The notes under the pieces: generated by a model | Database searches by the model: none | Seen by the model: the letters and a program-made list of their open reading frames with translations, nothing else | Told to the model about the DNA's origin: nothing | Shown here: one piece after another, positions 17,735 to 26,505 of the stretch | Position numbering within the stretch: position 1 is the stretch's first letter | Layout of the letters: the number at the start of each line of letters is the position of its first letter | NCBI RefSeq assembly: GCF_001696685.1 | Contig: NZ_MBFG01000019.1 | Coordinates: 1 to 32,109, forward strand | Source: Nosocomiicoccus ampullae | GTDB lineage: Bacteria; Bacillota; Bacilli; Staphylococcales; Salinicoccaceae | Direction: 5' to 3' | DNA: 32,109 nucleotides | Program-made: the position numbers and the translations under genes

Positions 17735-18910
17735 ATGGAACGTAGATTATTTACGTCAGAGTCTGTAACAGAAGGTCATCCAGATAAAGTTGCAGACCAA
17801 ATTTCAGATGCGATTTTAGACGAGATTATTAAAGACGATAAAGATGCACGTGTTGCATGTGAGACTGTTGTAAACACTGGTCTTGCAATGATCGTTGGAG
17901 AAATTTCAACGTCTACGTACGTCGACATTCCTAAAATCGTTAGAAACACGGTACAAGAAATTGGTTATACGAATGCTGAATACGGATATGATTATAAAAC
18001 GATGTCTGTATTAACAGGAATTGATGAGCAGTCAGTCGATATTGCTCAAGGAGTTGATGGAGAAGGGGATAACGAATCAAAAGAGAGCGGAACTACTGGA
18101 GCAGGTGACCAAGGTTTAATGTTTGGTTACGCGACAGACGAAACTGAGGAATTTATGCCACTCCCAATTACTTTAGCGCATAAACTCGCGCGTCGTCTAA
18201 CAGAAGTACGTAAAACGCATGTTTTAGACTACCTTCGACCAGATGGAAAAACTCAAGTCACTGTCGAATACGATGAAAATAATCAGCCGTTACGTGTAGA
18301 TACAATCGTCTTATCCACACAACACGATGAAAAAGTCGCACATAGTGAAATTAAAGAAGATATTAAGCGTGAAGTTATCGATTATGTTATTGATGAAAAT
18401 CTCATCGACGAGGATACTCGAATGATTATTAACCCGACAGGTCGATTCGTTATCGGTGGACCACATGGAGATGCAGGATTAACTGGACGTAAGATTATTG
18501 TCGATACTTACGGTGGTTATGCACGACATGGTGGGGGAGCATTTAGTGGAAAAGACCCAACTAAAGTAGATAGATCTGCAGCTTATGCAGCGCGTTACAT
18601 TGCTAAAAATATCGTTGCAAGTGGTTTATCTAAACAGTGTGAAATTCAGTTATCATATGCGATTGGTGTTGCTGAACCTGTCTCGATTTCAGTAAATACA
18701 TTTGGAACAGGTAAAATCGAAGATTCAAAAATTGCAGCCGCAGTACGCAATGAATTTACGTTAACTCCAGACGGTATTATTGAAATGTTAGATTTACAGC
18801 GTCCGATTTATAAACAAACAGCAAGTTACGGACACTTCGGTCGTCACGATATCGACGTCCCATGGGAAGCACTCGATAAAGTAGATACTTTAAAATCATA
18901 TCTTAATTAG
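17735..18910 (+). CDS. metK: S-adenosylmethionine synthetase
   Basis: Enzyme of 391 residues that makes SAM from methionine and ATP. Motifs: [13 protein letters not shown] near the N terminus (ATP/Mg site), [12 protein letters not shown] (about 126-137, ATP-binding), [19 protein letters not shown] (about 268-286, phosphate loop). AAGGAG lies eight bases before the ATG. It sits directly downstream of an S-box leader, giving feedback control by its product. Length is standard. Confidence 0.98.
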   Translation: MERRLFTSESVTEGHPDKVADQISDAILDEIIKDDKDARVACETVVNTGLAMIVGEISTSTYVDIPKIVRNTVQEIGYTNAEYGYDYKTMSVLTGIDEQSVDIAQGVDGEGDNESKESGTTGAGDQGLMFGYATDETEEFMPLPITLAHKLARRLTEVRKTHVLDYLRPDGKTQVTVEYDENNQPLRVDTIVLSTQHDEKVAHSEIKEDIKREVIDYVIDENLIDEDTRMIINPTGRFVIGGPHGDAGLTGRKIIVDTYGGYARHGGGAFSGKDPTKVDRSAAYAARYIAKNIVASGLSKQCEIQLSYAIGVAEPVSISVNTFGTGKIEDSKIAAAVRNEFTLTPDGIIEMLDLQRPIYKQTASYGHFGRHDIDVPWEALDKVDTLKSYLN

Positions 18911-18911
18911 T

Positions 18912-18936
18912 AAAACAGCTCATCATGAGCTGTTTT
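18912..18936 (+). terminator. Intrinsic terminator of metK
   Basis: AAAACAGCTCA pairs with TGAGCTGTTTT around a three-base loop, followed by a T-rich tail. Confidence 0.88.
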
Positions 18937-18959
18937 AATTTTATTTCTATTTAAATTAT

Positions 18960-18968
18960 TGGTATAAT
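18960..18968 (+). promoter_or_regulatory. Extended -10 promoter of the NERD-domain gene
   Basis: TGGTATAAT has the TGn extension and a perfect -10. The gene start follows at 19001; no clear -35 is visible. Confidence 0.55.
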
Positions 18969-19000
18969 TAACAAAGTTAATTGAAAGGAAAGTGAGTTTT

Positions 19001-19909
19001 ATGTCAACAGAAATACTAACAGAGCCTCTATTTATTATCGTTGCAGCTTTGTTACTTATAGTTATTATTTCATTTTTAATTTACTACGTGAAACATCGTA
19101 ACGAAGTTGAAGAAAATGAAAGATTATATAAAAAGAAAGAAGAAACACTCATCGAAAGCTATGTTAAAAATCAAGAAGATGAACGCATGGCACATAAAAA
19201 AGAAGTGTCTCACTTAAATGAAAAATATTTAGAAGATACAACACTTTTAAACAATAAATTATCAAGTATCCAACAATTTACTGTTGATAAAGGTGAATAT
19301 TTAACAGATTTAGCACTATTAAACTTTAAAAATAAACTCGTCACAGAAGAGAGAATTCGCGAGTCTGATATGTACATTCTGTCGAATATTTATTTACCAT
19401 CTAGAAATTATACGAACACGCGTAAGATTGATCACTTAGTATTAACGCGCACAGGTATTTATTTAATCGATTCAAAATATTGGAGCGGACATATTTTACA
19501 TGGTGTGACTGAAGAACAGTACGATGAGATTCCTTATTTAGAAGGGATTTTCCAACTGTTAAACTTAGATCCAAACAAAGAACAAACGTTAATATTTGAA
19601 AAAGAAAACGATGAAAAAGTGGCTGTAAATTATTACAACAACACGATCGAAGATACTGAGATGACAGCTGAAAAACTGAGAAACGTATTAAAATTACAGT
19701 TTGACGTCGTACCAATTATTTACTTTAACCCGAAAGATAACGGTGGTCATACGATTATGAACTACGCAACAAATAGCAATGCGAAAGTAATCGTAGGAAC
19801 AGAACAACTTGAAGACTACTTCAATAAACACGTCTTCCAAGGTCGTTTCCAATATACAGTAAAAGATTTAGATGAAATCGCAGAATCACTAATGCGACTA
19901 AATCCTTAA
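19001..19909 (+). CDS. Membrane-anchored coiled-coil NERD-domain protein (nuclease-related)
   Basis: Protein of 302 residues. It has an N-terminal membrane helix (about 10-30), a charged coiled-coil stretch (about 32-95), then a NERD domain (about 100-200) with RKIDHLVLTRTGIYLIDSKY. In this fold Asp144 and the Asp157-x-Lys159 pair occupy positions of the PD-(D/E)xK nuclease core, so catalytic residues may be kept. A C-terminal extension (about 200-302) has VIVGTEQLEDYF, like the distal part of other NERD proteins. ATG 19001 is used because GAAAGGA is ten bases upstream; a GTG nine bases earlier overlaps it. NERD proteins are predicted DNA-processing enzymes with little experimental data; the membrane anchor is the notable point. 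Confidence 0.8.
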   Translation: MSTEILTEPLFIIVAALLLIVIISFLIYYVKHRNEVEENERLYKKKEETLIESYVKNQEDERMAHKKEVSHLNEKYLEDTTLLNNKLSSIQQFTVDKGEYLTDLALLNFKNKLVTEERIRESDMYILSNIYLPSRNYTNTRKIDHLVLTRTGIYLIDSKYWSGHILHGVTEEQYDEIPYLEGIFQLLNLDPNKEQTLIFEKENDEKVAVNYYNNTIEDTEMTAEKLRNVLKLQFDVVPIIYFNPKDNGGHTIMNYATNSNAKVIVGTEQLEDYFNKHVFQGRFQYTVKDLDEIAESLMRLNP

Positions 19910-19913
19910 TTGA

Positions 19914-19950
19914 AAAACTCACGAAAGTGTAATACTTCCGTGAGTTTTTT
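19914..19950. terminator. Terminator between the NERD gene and crcB
   Basis: AAACTCACG and CGTGAGTTT pair, with an internal A/C mismatch and a further AAGT/ACTT stem around GTAAT. T-runs lie on both strands, so it can serve both converging genes. Confidence 0.85.
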
Positions 19951-20297
19951 TAATTTAAAATATTGATTGATAATGCGACAAAAAATGCACACAACGTAAG
20001 TGAAAACATTATTAGTGTGTATAGGAAAAGTTTGATATATTGTTTCTCTTTGAACAATTCGTATTGATCTTTTGTAAAAGCAGAATATGTCGTAAAACCG
20101 CCTAAAAATCCAACCATCATTAAATCATAATACTCTCCATTAATAAACTGACTACGAATTATTGTGCCTGCTAAAAATGCGCCGAGAATATTGACAATTA
20201 GTGTGCCATATAATGATTTAGGCATATGTATAGATATCATGTCTCTAACGACAGCGCCAATTCCAGAAAGTAAAATAATTATCAGTAATTTAAACAT
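19950..20297 (-). CDS. crcB: Fluoride channel subunit CrcB/Fluc (second of pair)
   Basis: Small four-helix membrane protein of 115 residues that exports fluoride as part of a dual-topology or heteromeric Fluc channel. It has GIGAVVRDMI near the N terminus, an LIVNILGAFLAG segment and the pore motif GGFTTYSAFTKDQ. ATG 20297 overlaps the stop of the upstream crcB by eight bases (ATGTTTAA), so the two subunits are translationally coupled; an upstream TTG would overlap further and lacks a ribosome binding site. Pairs of divergent crcB paralogues in tandem are known in Firmicutes and form antiparallel heterodimers. No fluoride riboswitch was seen. Confidence 0.92.
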   Translation of the reverse strand: MFKLLIIILLSGIGAVVRDMISIHMPKSLYGTLIVNILGAFLAGTIIRSQFINGEYYDLMMVGFLGGFTTYSAFTKDQYELFKEKQYIKLFLYTLIMFSLTLCAFFVALSINILN

Positions 20298-20664
20298 GGC
20301 GCTCACCAACTAACTGTTGCACTTTTATTCCGATTAAAAACATCACGAAACCAAATGTCATTGCACATAATAAATAGATATAAAACGAGAGGACATTATA
20401 CTCTAAAGTCATTGTAAGATGTACAGTCAATGTAGAAAACGTCGTAAATGATCCGAGGAATCCAGTTATAAATATTGATGCATAAAGAGTATCATTAAAA
20501 CGATTGTATACGAGTCCGAGTAAAAATGGACCGACTAAATTGACGGTGATTGTAGAAATCATAAAGAAACTGTCAAAATATTGAAGGGTATTATCAATAC
20601 TAAATCGACAGAGTCCGCCTAATATACCACCTAGAAATACTAAAAACATTCTTTTTTTATTCAT
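20290..20664 (-). CDS. crcB: Fluoride channel subunit CrcB/Fluc (first of pair)
   Basis: Four-helix membrane protein of 124 residues and partner of the following CrcB. It shows GGILGGLCRFSIDNT near the N terminus, TVNLVGPFLLG, and the pore motif GFLGSFTTFSTLTVHL. The start is ATG 20664, with TAGGTG six bases upstream; the GTG at 20673 is part of that ribosome binding site. It carries the more canonical FTTFST motif, whereas the partner has FTTYSA, as expected for diverged heteromeric subunits. The gene follows putA on the same strand, separated by a hairpin. Confidence 0.92.
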   Translation of the reverse strand: MNKKRMFLVFLGGILGGLCRFSIDNTLQYFDSFFMISTITVNLVGPFLLGLVYNRFNDTLYASIFITGFLGSFTTFSTLTVHLTMTLEYNVLSFYIYLLCAMTFGFVMFLIGIKVQQLVGERHV

Positions 20665-20682
20665 AAAATTCACCTAATAAAT

Positions 20683-20709
20683 AAAGGTTACGGAAGATCC
20701 GTATCCTTT
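20683..20709 (-). terminator. Hairpin after putA, probable weak terminator
   Basis: On the minus strand AAAGG-AT-ACGGA pairs with TCCGT-AA-CCTTT through an imperfect stem, followed by ATTTATT, a poor T-run. Partial read-through into the crcB pair is likely. Confidence 0.55.
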
Positions 20710-20715
20710 ATTATA

Positions 20716-21705
20716 TTATTTTTTGAATAATTTTGTTACTGCGATTCCAGCACCGACTGCCGCAGCAGCTGCAGCACCGACTTTGAACTTTTTATTTGTC
20801 GTTACTGATTTAACGAGCAAGTTTAAGTTTTGAGGGCGTTCTGCAAGACGTCTCATGAAGTATGCGTACCAGTCGTTACCGTATGGTACGTAAACTGTCA
20901 TGTTGTAGCCTTCTTCAACTAATTCGAGTTGATAATCGTTTCTAAATCCGTATAACATTTGGAATTCAAATGAATCGTGTGAAATGTCATTCGCTTCAAC
21001 GAAATCAATCACGCGGTTAATAATGTTATGGTCATGCGTTGCAATCGAAGTGAAACCTTTACCGTGAGTTAAGTGATATTTAATTAACTCAAAGTAGTTG
21101 TTGTCAATATCATTCTTACTTTGGTATGCGATACTTGGATCTTCTTTGTAAGCACCTTTAACTAAGCGCGTACGGTTATCCTTGTACTTTTCAGCGTCTT
21201 CCATACTATCAAATAAGTATGCTTGTAACACTGTACCGACATTGTCGTAATCTTTTAATAACTCATCTAAAACAAAAAACGTTTTTTCTTTAGAAGCGTA
21301 GTTCTCCATGTCGATATTTACGAACATGTTATCTGCTTTTTTAGCAGCTTCCATAATTTCACGCATGTTTTGTAAGATGAAGTCATCTCCAAGGTTTAAA
21401 CCAAGTTGTGTTAATTTAACTGAAAAATGTGCATCTAAGTGATTTTTATGAATCGCATCAATCATGTCGAGAATTAGATTTTTTTCTATTTCTGCTTGAG
21501 CACGATCTTCAATAAATTCACCAAGGTTATCAACTGTAATAGAAAAGCCTTTTTGGTTTAGTTGACGGATTTTTTCAACAGTGTCGTTTGTTTTTGTTCC
21601 TCCGACAACGTGTTGAGCACCAAAACGTAATCCCATTTTCTTCGTTGCATCGTTTACTGGTTTAATTTGAGATAAACCAATAAAAAAGTCGCGTAAAACT
21701 GCCAT
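20716..21705 (-). CDS. putA: Proline dehydrogenase with C-terminal hydrophobic tail
   Basis: FAD-dependent PRODH-domain protein of 329 residues that oxidises proline to pyrroline-5-carboxylate and passes electrons to the quinone pool. The beta/alpha-barrel is recognisable from LGLNLGDDF, VNIDMENYA, LQAYLFDSMEDA, RLVKGAYKE, IATHDH, EFQMLYGF and a final YAYFMRRLAERP with the proline-binding Arg pair. ATG 21705 follows GGAGGAA; the longer frame upstream has no ribosome binding site and reaches into the next gene. The last 25 residues (KVGAAAAAAVGAGIAVTKLF, then KK) form an Ala/Gly-rich hydrophobic helix with a basic end, likely a membrane tether. It lies 43 bases downstream of a carbonic-anhydrase-like gene. 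Confidence 0.93.
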   Translation of the reverse strand: MAVLRDFFIGLSQIKPVNDATKKMGLRFGAQHVVGGTKTNDTVEKIRQLNQKGFSITVDNLGEFIEDRAQAEIEKNLILDMIDAIHKNHLDAHFSVKLTQLGLNLGDDFILQNMREIMEAAKKADNMFVNIDMENYASKEKTFFVLDELLKDYDNVGTVLQAYLFDSMEDAEKYKDNRTRLVKGAYKEDPSIAYQSKNDIDNNYFELIKYHLTHGKGFTSIATHDHNIINRVIDFVEANDISHDSFEFQMLYGFRNDYQLELVEEGYNMTVYVPYGNDWYAYFMRRLAERPQNLNLLVKSVTTNKKFKVGAAAAAAVGAGIAVTKLFKK

Positions 21706-21748
21706 TAAAAATTCCTCCAAAATGTATAAAATATAAAAATAATAAGAA

Positions 21749-22252
21749 CTACCCTTTGTAATGCGGAATATGATTGACATATGTTGCGTTAATACGTGTC
21801 ATTTCTTGTATGTCTTCATCCGTTAATTGTCGAATCACTTTTGCTGGTCGGCCGAATGCTAGGCTATTCGGTGGTATTTCAGTATTTGAAGTAACGAGTG
21901 AACCTGCACCAATAAATGCGTTCTCACTAATTACTGCACCGTCTAATATCGTTGAGTCCATACCGACTAACGCACCACTTCTAACTGTACAACTGTGTAA
22001 CGTCACTCTGTGCCCAATTGTGACATGATCTTCTATAGTGAGTGGCATATTAGGAGACTGATGAAGGACCGATTGATCTTGGATATTTGTATAATCTCCA
22101 ATTTTGACTGGCGCAACGTCACCTCGTATTACCGCACCAAACCAAACAGAACAGTGTGCACCGATTTCAACATCACCGATTATTGTAGCATTCTGAGCAA
22201 TAAAAGTGCTATCATGAATTTTTGGAACGTGTTCTTTATAGTTTAATATCAT
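21749..22252 (-). CDS. Gamma-carbonic-anhydrase-like hexapeptide-repeat protein
   Basis: Left-handed beta-helix protein of 167 residues of the YrdA/PaaY/gamma-CA type. Hexapeptide repeats run from ATIIGDVEIGAHCSVWFGAV to about residue 130. The three metal-binding histidines of the family are all present: His64 (SVLHQ), His81 (TIGHR) and His86 (TLHSC). Also conserved are RGDVAPVKIG and NIQDQS. AAAGGA lies 11 bases before the ATG at 22252. It precedes putA in the same orientation and probably shares its transcript. Carbonic anhydrase activity is plausible but many homologues are inactive or act in other pathways. Confidence 0.88.
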   Translation of the reverse strand: MILNYKEHVPKIHDSTFIAQNATIIGDVEIGAHCSVWFGAVIRGDVAPVKIGDYTNIQDQSVLHQSPNMPLTIEDHVTIGHRVTLHSCTVRSGALVGMDSTILDGAVISENAFIGAGSLVTSNTEIPPNSLAFGRPAKVIRQLTDEDIQEMTRINATYVNHIPHYKG

Positions 22253-22273
22253 TATAAACGCGTCCTTTAACTT

Positions 22274-22282
22274 TGTTATAAT
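22274..22282 (+). promoter_or_regulatory. Extended -10 promoter of the hydrolase-fold gene
   Basis: TGTTATAAT, 43 bases before the start at 22325, has a TGn extension and a perfect -10. Confidence 0.5.
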
Positions 22283-22324
22283 TATATAATATCAAATTTT
22301 TTACAATATGTAAGGAGGAAAATT

Positions 22325-23125
22325 ATGTGGAAATGGGAAATTGAAAATAAAGCAAAAGGAACAATTGTAATATTACATGACATGATTGAACACCATAAGT
22401 ATTACATCGATCTAATTTCAAAATTTAATAGTATTGGCTACCATGTGTTAATGGGAGATTTACCAGGCCAAGGTCAAACGACACGTATGAATAAAGGACA
22501 TGTCGAAGATTTTAAACAATATATCGAACGTCTCACAGAATGGGTAGATGTAGCCAATCGATATGAACTACCAGTAATCGTTGTCGGACAAGGTTTAGGT
22601 GGACTCATATTAGCTGAAGCATTAAAAGAAGAGTCGATACAAATTGATGGTGCTATATTTTTAAATCCATTATTTACGTTTAAACAGTCGTTTATAAACC
22701 GTAAAAATCTACTAAAATCCTCAATTCGCTTATCGAGAGACGAATCGAAATTTAAACTTGGTGTCGATTTGTCGAGTTTTACATCAGATAACAAATGGTT
22801 AGAGCGTTATTCTAAAGACGAACTACTTACTGAAGAAGTGAGTTATCATTGGTATAGCTTAATCAACGAACGTATGAATAATATAGAAAATGATATGAAT
22901 TTAATTCATGTAGATGTACTATGTATCCATTCAAATGAGAATGACATCATTGATGTGGACCGAAATGTACATATCATAAAAAAAGTGGACAATGATTATT
23001 TAAAAATCGTCCGACTGAATAATATAGAACACGGTATTTTCCAAAGAGAAAATATAAGCGTGCCGTTTTATCATGTCGAACGATTTTTAGATGATATTCA
23101 ACATCGCATCGGATTCATGGGCTAG
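22325..23125 (+). CDS. Alpha/beta-hydrolase-fold protein with the nucleophile Ser replaced by Gly
   Basis: A 266-residue protein of the lysophospholipase/monoacylglycerol lipase-like branch (YtpA type). The fold is clear: TIVILHDMIEHH oxyanion segment, GDLPGQGQT, then the elbow VGQGLGGLILAE. In the G-x-S-x-G rule the nucleophile position is Gly90, not Ser. Asp207 (SNENDIID) and His236 (IEHGIF) sit at the other triad positions. It therefore may be non-catalytic, or use another residue. The ribosome binding site AAGGAGG is eight bases upstream. Its 3' end overlaps mnmM by 11 bases tail to tail. The substrate or partner is unknown. Confidence 0.85.
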   Translation: MWKWEIENKAKGTIVILHDMIEHHKYYIDLISKFNSIGYHVLMGDLPGQGQTTRMNKGHVEDFKQYIERLTEWVDVANRYELPVIVVGQGLGGLILAEALKEESIQIDGAIFLNPLFTFKQSFINRKNLLKSSIRLSRDESKFKLGVDLSSFTSDNKWLERYSKDELLTEEVSYHWYSLINERMNNIENDMNLIHVDVLCIHSNENDIIDVDRNVHIIKKVDNDYLKIVRLNNIEHGIFQRENISVPFYHVERFLDDIQHRIGFMG

Positions 23126-23681
23126 ATCGTCTTCTTTCAATGACTAAAATAAAAGGTGCATCATTTATTTGATTGATGAAACGATACATTAAAACGTTAA
23201 AAAAGTGTTGGTCGAGTTTTTCTGCATATGATAAGACTGCGCGTTTTTCATCTTTTCCATTTTCATGGCCATGGTAAATCGTAATAATAATACGACCGCC
23301 GACGGATAACTGAGATAGTATTGCTTCGATAGCAGTGATTGTTGAATGAGAAAGTGTCGTAATTGTTTTGTTAGCTTTCGGTAAAAAACCTAAGTTAAAC
23401 ATGGCGACGTCGATATGTTTGTCGACATACTGTAAAACATTCTCATGGCTATCATGAATGAGAGTGAGCTGTTCTAGATTTTTATGATGGGCGATTTTTT
23501 CTTTCGTCGATTTAATCGCTTCACTTTGTATATCGAATGCGTATACTTTACCTTTTGAAATATGGTCTAGTAAAAATGAAGTGTCATTTCCATTGCCACA
23601 TGTCGCATCTACCGCGATCGAGTGAGGGTGAAGTATATCATAAGCGAACTGTTTACTTTGATCTAAAACTCTATTTAGCAT
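23115..23681 (-). CDS. mnmM: tRNA (mnm5s2U34) methyltransferase MnmM (YtqB)
   Basis: Class I SAM-dependent methyltransferase of 188 residues. It has the SAM-binding motif VDATCGNGNDT (24-34), the acidic strand-2 end VYAFDIQ (47-52), the MFNLGFLP block (Asn96) in the catalytic region and TIYHGHENGKDEK (about 134-146). This pattern matches B. subtilis YtqB, recently shown to make the last methylation of mnm5s2U in the tRNA wobble position. ATG 23681 follows TTTGGAGG; a four-codon upstream extension overlaps that site. It converges with the hydrolase-fold gene. Confidence 0.88.
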   Translation of the reverse strand: MLNRVLDQSKQFAYDILHPHSIAVDATCGNGNDTSFLLDHISKGKVYAFDIQSEAIKSTKEKIAHHKNLEQLTLIHDSHENVLQYVDKHIDVAMFNLGFLPKANKTITTLSHSTITAIEAILSQLSVGGRIIITIYHGHENGKDEKRAVLSYAEKLDQHFFNVLMYRFINQINDAPFILVIERRRSSP

Positions 23682-23761
23682 AACGGCCTCCAAAATATTA
23701 CTTAATTTATATTATAGATGAATATATAGTATTTAATATGTTGTTTTACTTAAAAAGAAAT

Positions 23762-23790
23762 TTGCAAAAAGTAATTAAACGAATTATAAT
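23762..23790 (+). promoter_or_regulatory. Sigma-A promoter of the leuS T-box leader
   Basis: TTGCAA (23762-23767), an exact 17-base spacer and TATAAT (23785-23790) lie upstream of the T-box leader. Confidence 0.8.
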
Positions 23791-23796
23791 AATTTT

Positions 23797-23979
23797 AGGA
23801 AATAGTAGTAAACGTATGACTTTTAGAGAGTTAGTGGCTGGTGAAAACTAACGTCAAAAATTTACGAACTCGTCCATTAATTACAATTAAAATTCTAAAT
23901 GAAGCTGCACAATGATGTGAATGCGGGTGGTACCGCGGTCTAATAGATCGTCCCAATGTCTTTTGACATTGGGATTTTT
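23797..23979 (+). promoter_or_regulatory. T-box leader with terminator, leucine-type, controlling leuS
   Basis: A tRNA-sensing leader: AGTA element near 23805, stem I, a candidate specifier GAA-CTC with CUC (Leu) at 23869-23871, and the T-box core GGGTGGTACCGCGG (23925-23938). Its TGGT bulge would pair with an ACCA 3' end, consistent with A73 of tRNA-Leu. The terminator TCCCAATGTC / GACATTGGGA (23951-23974) with TTTTT follows. Uncharged tRNA-Leu should favour antitermination. The region explains the 314-base gap between mnmM and leuS. The start of the leader is inferred from the promoter. Confidence 0.93.
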
Positions 23980-23995
23980 ATATAGGAGGAAGAAA

Positions 23996-26404
23996 ATGTC
24001 ATTTAATCATCGTAAAATTGAAAAAAAGTGGCAAGATTATTGGCTAGAAAACAAAACGTTTAAAACGGACACGAGCGATTTTAGTAAAGAGAAATATTAT
24101 GTGCTAGATATGTTCCCGTACCCTTCAGGTTCTGGGCTTCACGTCGGTCACCCAAAAGGGTATACAGCGACTGATATTTTAGCGCGCTATAAGCGTATGA
24201 ATGGATATAACGTTCTTCATCCGATGGGGTGGGATGCGTTCGGTTTACCAGCTGAACAGTACGCAATTGATACAGGAAACGATATTCATGAGTTTAACAA
24301 TAAGAATATCGATAACTTCCGTCGTCAAATTCAAGAGCTCGGTTTCTCATATGACTGGGACCGTGAAGTAAACACGACAGATCCGCATTATTACAAATGG
24401 ACACAGTGGATTTTCATCAAACTTTACGAAAAAGGACTCGCGTATGTCGATGAAGTGCCTGTAAACTGGTGTCCAGCACTTGGTACAGTACTTGCGAACG
24501 AAGAAGTCATCGACGGATTATCTGAACGTGGTGGACACCCAGTAATTCGTAAACCGATGCGTCAATGGGTATTAAAAATTACAGAGTATGCAGATCGTTT
24601 ACTCGAAGATTTAGACGATTTAGATTGGCCTGAATCATTAAAAGATATGCAGCGAAACTGGATTGGCCGTTCTGAAGGTGCACACGTGACGTTTAATGTT
24701 AAAGACACTGAAGAAACATTTACAGTATTTACGACACGTCCAGATACGTTATTTGGTTCGACGTATGCAGTGCTTGCACCAGAGCATGATTTAGTTCAAA
24801 AAATTACGACAGATGATCAAAAATCTGTTGTCGAAGAGTATGTTGAAAAAGCATCTCATAAATCAGATCTAGAACGTACAGAACTTCAAAAAGATAAAAC
24901 AGGTGTATTTACTGGAAGCTATGCTGTGAATCCATTTAGTGGCGAATCGATGCCAATTTTCATAGCAGATTATGTACTTGCGTCGTACGGAACAGGTGCG
25001 ATTATGGCAGTTCCTGGACATGACGAAAGAGACTATGAATTTGCTAAAAAGTTTGACTTAGATATTAAACGTGTTGTAGATAGTGACGAAGAACTCCCGT
25101 TTACTGGTGACGGAAAACACGTAAACTCTCAATTTTTAGACGGATTAAATAACGAAGACGCGATTCAAAAAGCAATCGAACAGTTAGAAGAATTAAAAGT
25201 AGGGGAAGCAAAAGTAACGTACAAATTACGTGACTGGCTATTCTCTAGACAACGTTACTGGGGAGAGCCAATTCCTATTATCCACTGGGAAGATGGAACT
25301 TCAACTGCAGTACCGGAAAGTGAATTACCATTAGAGCTTCCAAAAATGGACGAAATCAAGCCTTCAGGTACAGGTGAATCACCACTTGCTAACAATGAAG
25401 AGTGGCTAACTGTAGTTCGTGAAGATGGTGTTAAAGGTCGTCGTGAAACGAACACGATGCCACAGTGGGCAGGGTCTTGCTGGTATTACATTCGTTACAT
25501 TGATCCAACGAACGATGAGTTAATTGCAGATCCAGAAAAATTAAAACATTGGCTCTCTGTTGACTTATACGTTGGTGGAGCTGAACACGCTGTGCTTCAC
25601 TTACTATATGCAAGATTCTGGCATAAGTTTTTATATGACATTGGTGTTGTTCCAACAAAAGAACCATTCCAACAATTATTTAACCAAGGAATGATCCTCG
25701 GTGAAGGTAACGAAAAAATGTCTAAATCAAAAGGTAACGTCGTAAACCCAGATGACATTACAAGAAGCCACGGAGCAGACACTTTACGTCTATATGAAAT
25801 GTTTATGGGGCCGTTAGACGCTTCAGTAGAATGGACAACGACAGGTGTAGACGGCGCGAGACGATTTTTAGACCGCGTATGGAGATTATTAATTGACGAG
25901 GACAACAATGTAAAAGAAACGGTTGTCGATAAAGAAACGCCTAAACTCGATAAAGTGTACAACGAAACAGTTAAAAAAGTGACAGAAGACTATGATAATA
26001 TGCATTTTAATACGGCAATATCTCAAATGATGGTATTCGTAAATGAAGCGTATAAAGTCGATGAAGTGTCACTAGATTATATGAAAGGTCTCGTAAAACT
26101 ATTATCACCAATCGCACCACACATCACTGAAGAGTTATGGGAAAAACTTGGTGAAACAGATACGATTACGTACGCAGAGTGGCCAACATTTGACGAGTCA
26201 AAGCTTGTCGAAGATGAAGTCGAAGTACTCGTACAAGTACTCGGAAAACCAAAAGCGCGTATTATGATGGATCCAACATTAAGTAAAGAACAAGTAGAAG
26301 AGATTGCATTAAACGATGAAAAGGTAAAAGAATCAATTGAAGGTAAAACGGTTCGAAAAGTGATCGTCGTACCTGGAAAACTTGTAAATATAGTGGCGAA
26401 TTAA
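23996..26404 (+). CDS. leuS: Leucyl-tRNA synthetase
   Basis: Class Ia aminoacyl-tRNA synthetase of 802 residues. The signature HVGH (residues 49-52), the KMSKS loop (574-578) and a CP1 editing domain between them (with [13 protein letters not shown] near 240) are present, with the C-terminal anticodon-binding and LeuRS-specific tail. ATG 23996 follows TAGGAGGA; the reading frame is open another 25 codons upstream, but that part lies in the T-box and terminator and is not translated. Length is typical of bacterial LeuRS. Confidence 0.98.
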   Translation: MSFNHRKIEKKWQDYWLENKTFKTDTSDFSKEKYYVLDMFPYPSGSGLHVGHPKGYTATDILARYKRMNGYNVLHPMGWDAFGLPAEQYAIDTGNDIHEFNNKNIDNFRRQIQELGFSYDWDREVNTTDPHYYKWTQWIFIKLYEKGLAYVDEVPVNWCPALGTVLANEEVIDGLSERGGHPVIRKPMRQWVLKITEYADRLLEDLDDLDWPESLKDMQRNWIGRSEGAHVTFNVKDTEETFTVFTTRPDTLFGSTYAVLAPEHDLVQKITTDDQKSVVEEYVEKASHKSDLERTELQKDKTGVFTGSYAVNPFSGESMPIFIADYVLASYGTGAIMAVPGHDERDYEFAKKFDLDIKRVVDSDEELPFTGDGKHVNSQFLDGLNNEDAIQKAIEQLEELKVGEAKVTYKLRDWLFSRQRYWGEPIPIIHWEDGTSTAVPESELPLELPKMDEIKPSGTGESPLANNEEWLTVVREDGVKGRRETNTMPQWAGSCWYYIRYIDPTNDELIADPEKLKHWLSVDLYVGGAEHAVLHLLYARFWHKFLYDIGVVPTKEPFQQLFNQGMILGEGNEKMSKSKGNVVNPDDITRSHGADTLRLYEMFMGPLDASVEWTTTGVDGARRFLDRVWRLLIDEDNNVKETVVDKETPKLDKVYNETVKKVTEDYDNMHFNTAISQMMVFVNEAYKVDEVSLDYMKGLVKLLSPIAPHITEELWEKLGETDTITYAEWPTFDESKLVEDEVEVLVQVLGKPKARIMMDPTLSKEQVEEIALNDEKVKESIEGKTVRKVIVVPGKLVNIVAN

Positions 26405-26425
26405 AATAGTTCGTTATTAAAATAT

Positions 26426-26464
26426 AAACTGCGTCTACGATTTTTATCGTGACGCAGTTTTTTT
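26426..26464 (+). terminator. Intrinsic terminator of leuS
   Basis: AAACTGCGTC pairs with GACGCAGTTT (26426-26435 with 26451-26460), with an inner ACGAT/ATCGT stem, followed by a long T-run. Confidence 0.92.
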
Positions 26465-26505
26465 CTTTTTAAATTTTATTCTCCAAAATAATTATGAAGG
26501 CAGGG

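Noticed and set aside
20665..20715. Fluoride riboswitch before crcB
   Set aside because: Only an imperfect terminator-like hairpin is present; none of the crcB-motif core was seen.
23921..23995. 25-codon extension of leuS
   Set aside because: It lies in the T-box core and terminator; GGAGG directly before ATG 23996 sets the start.
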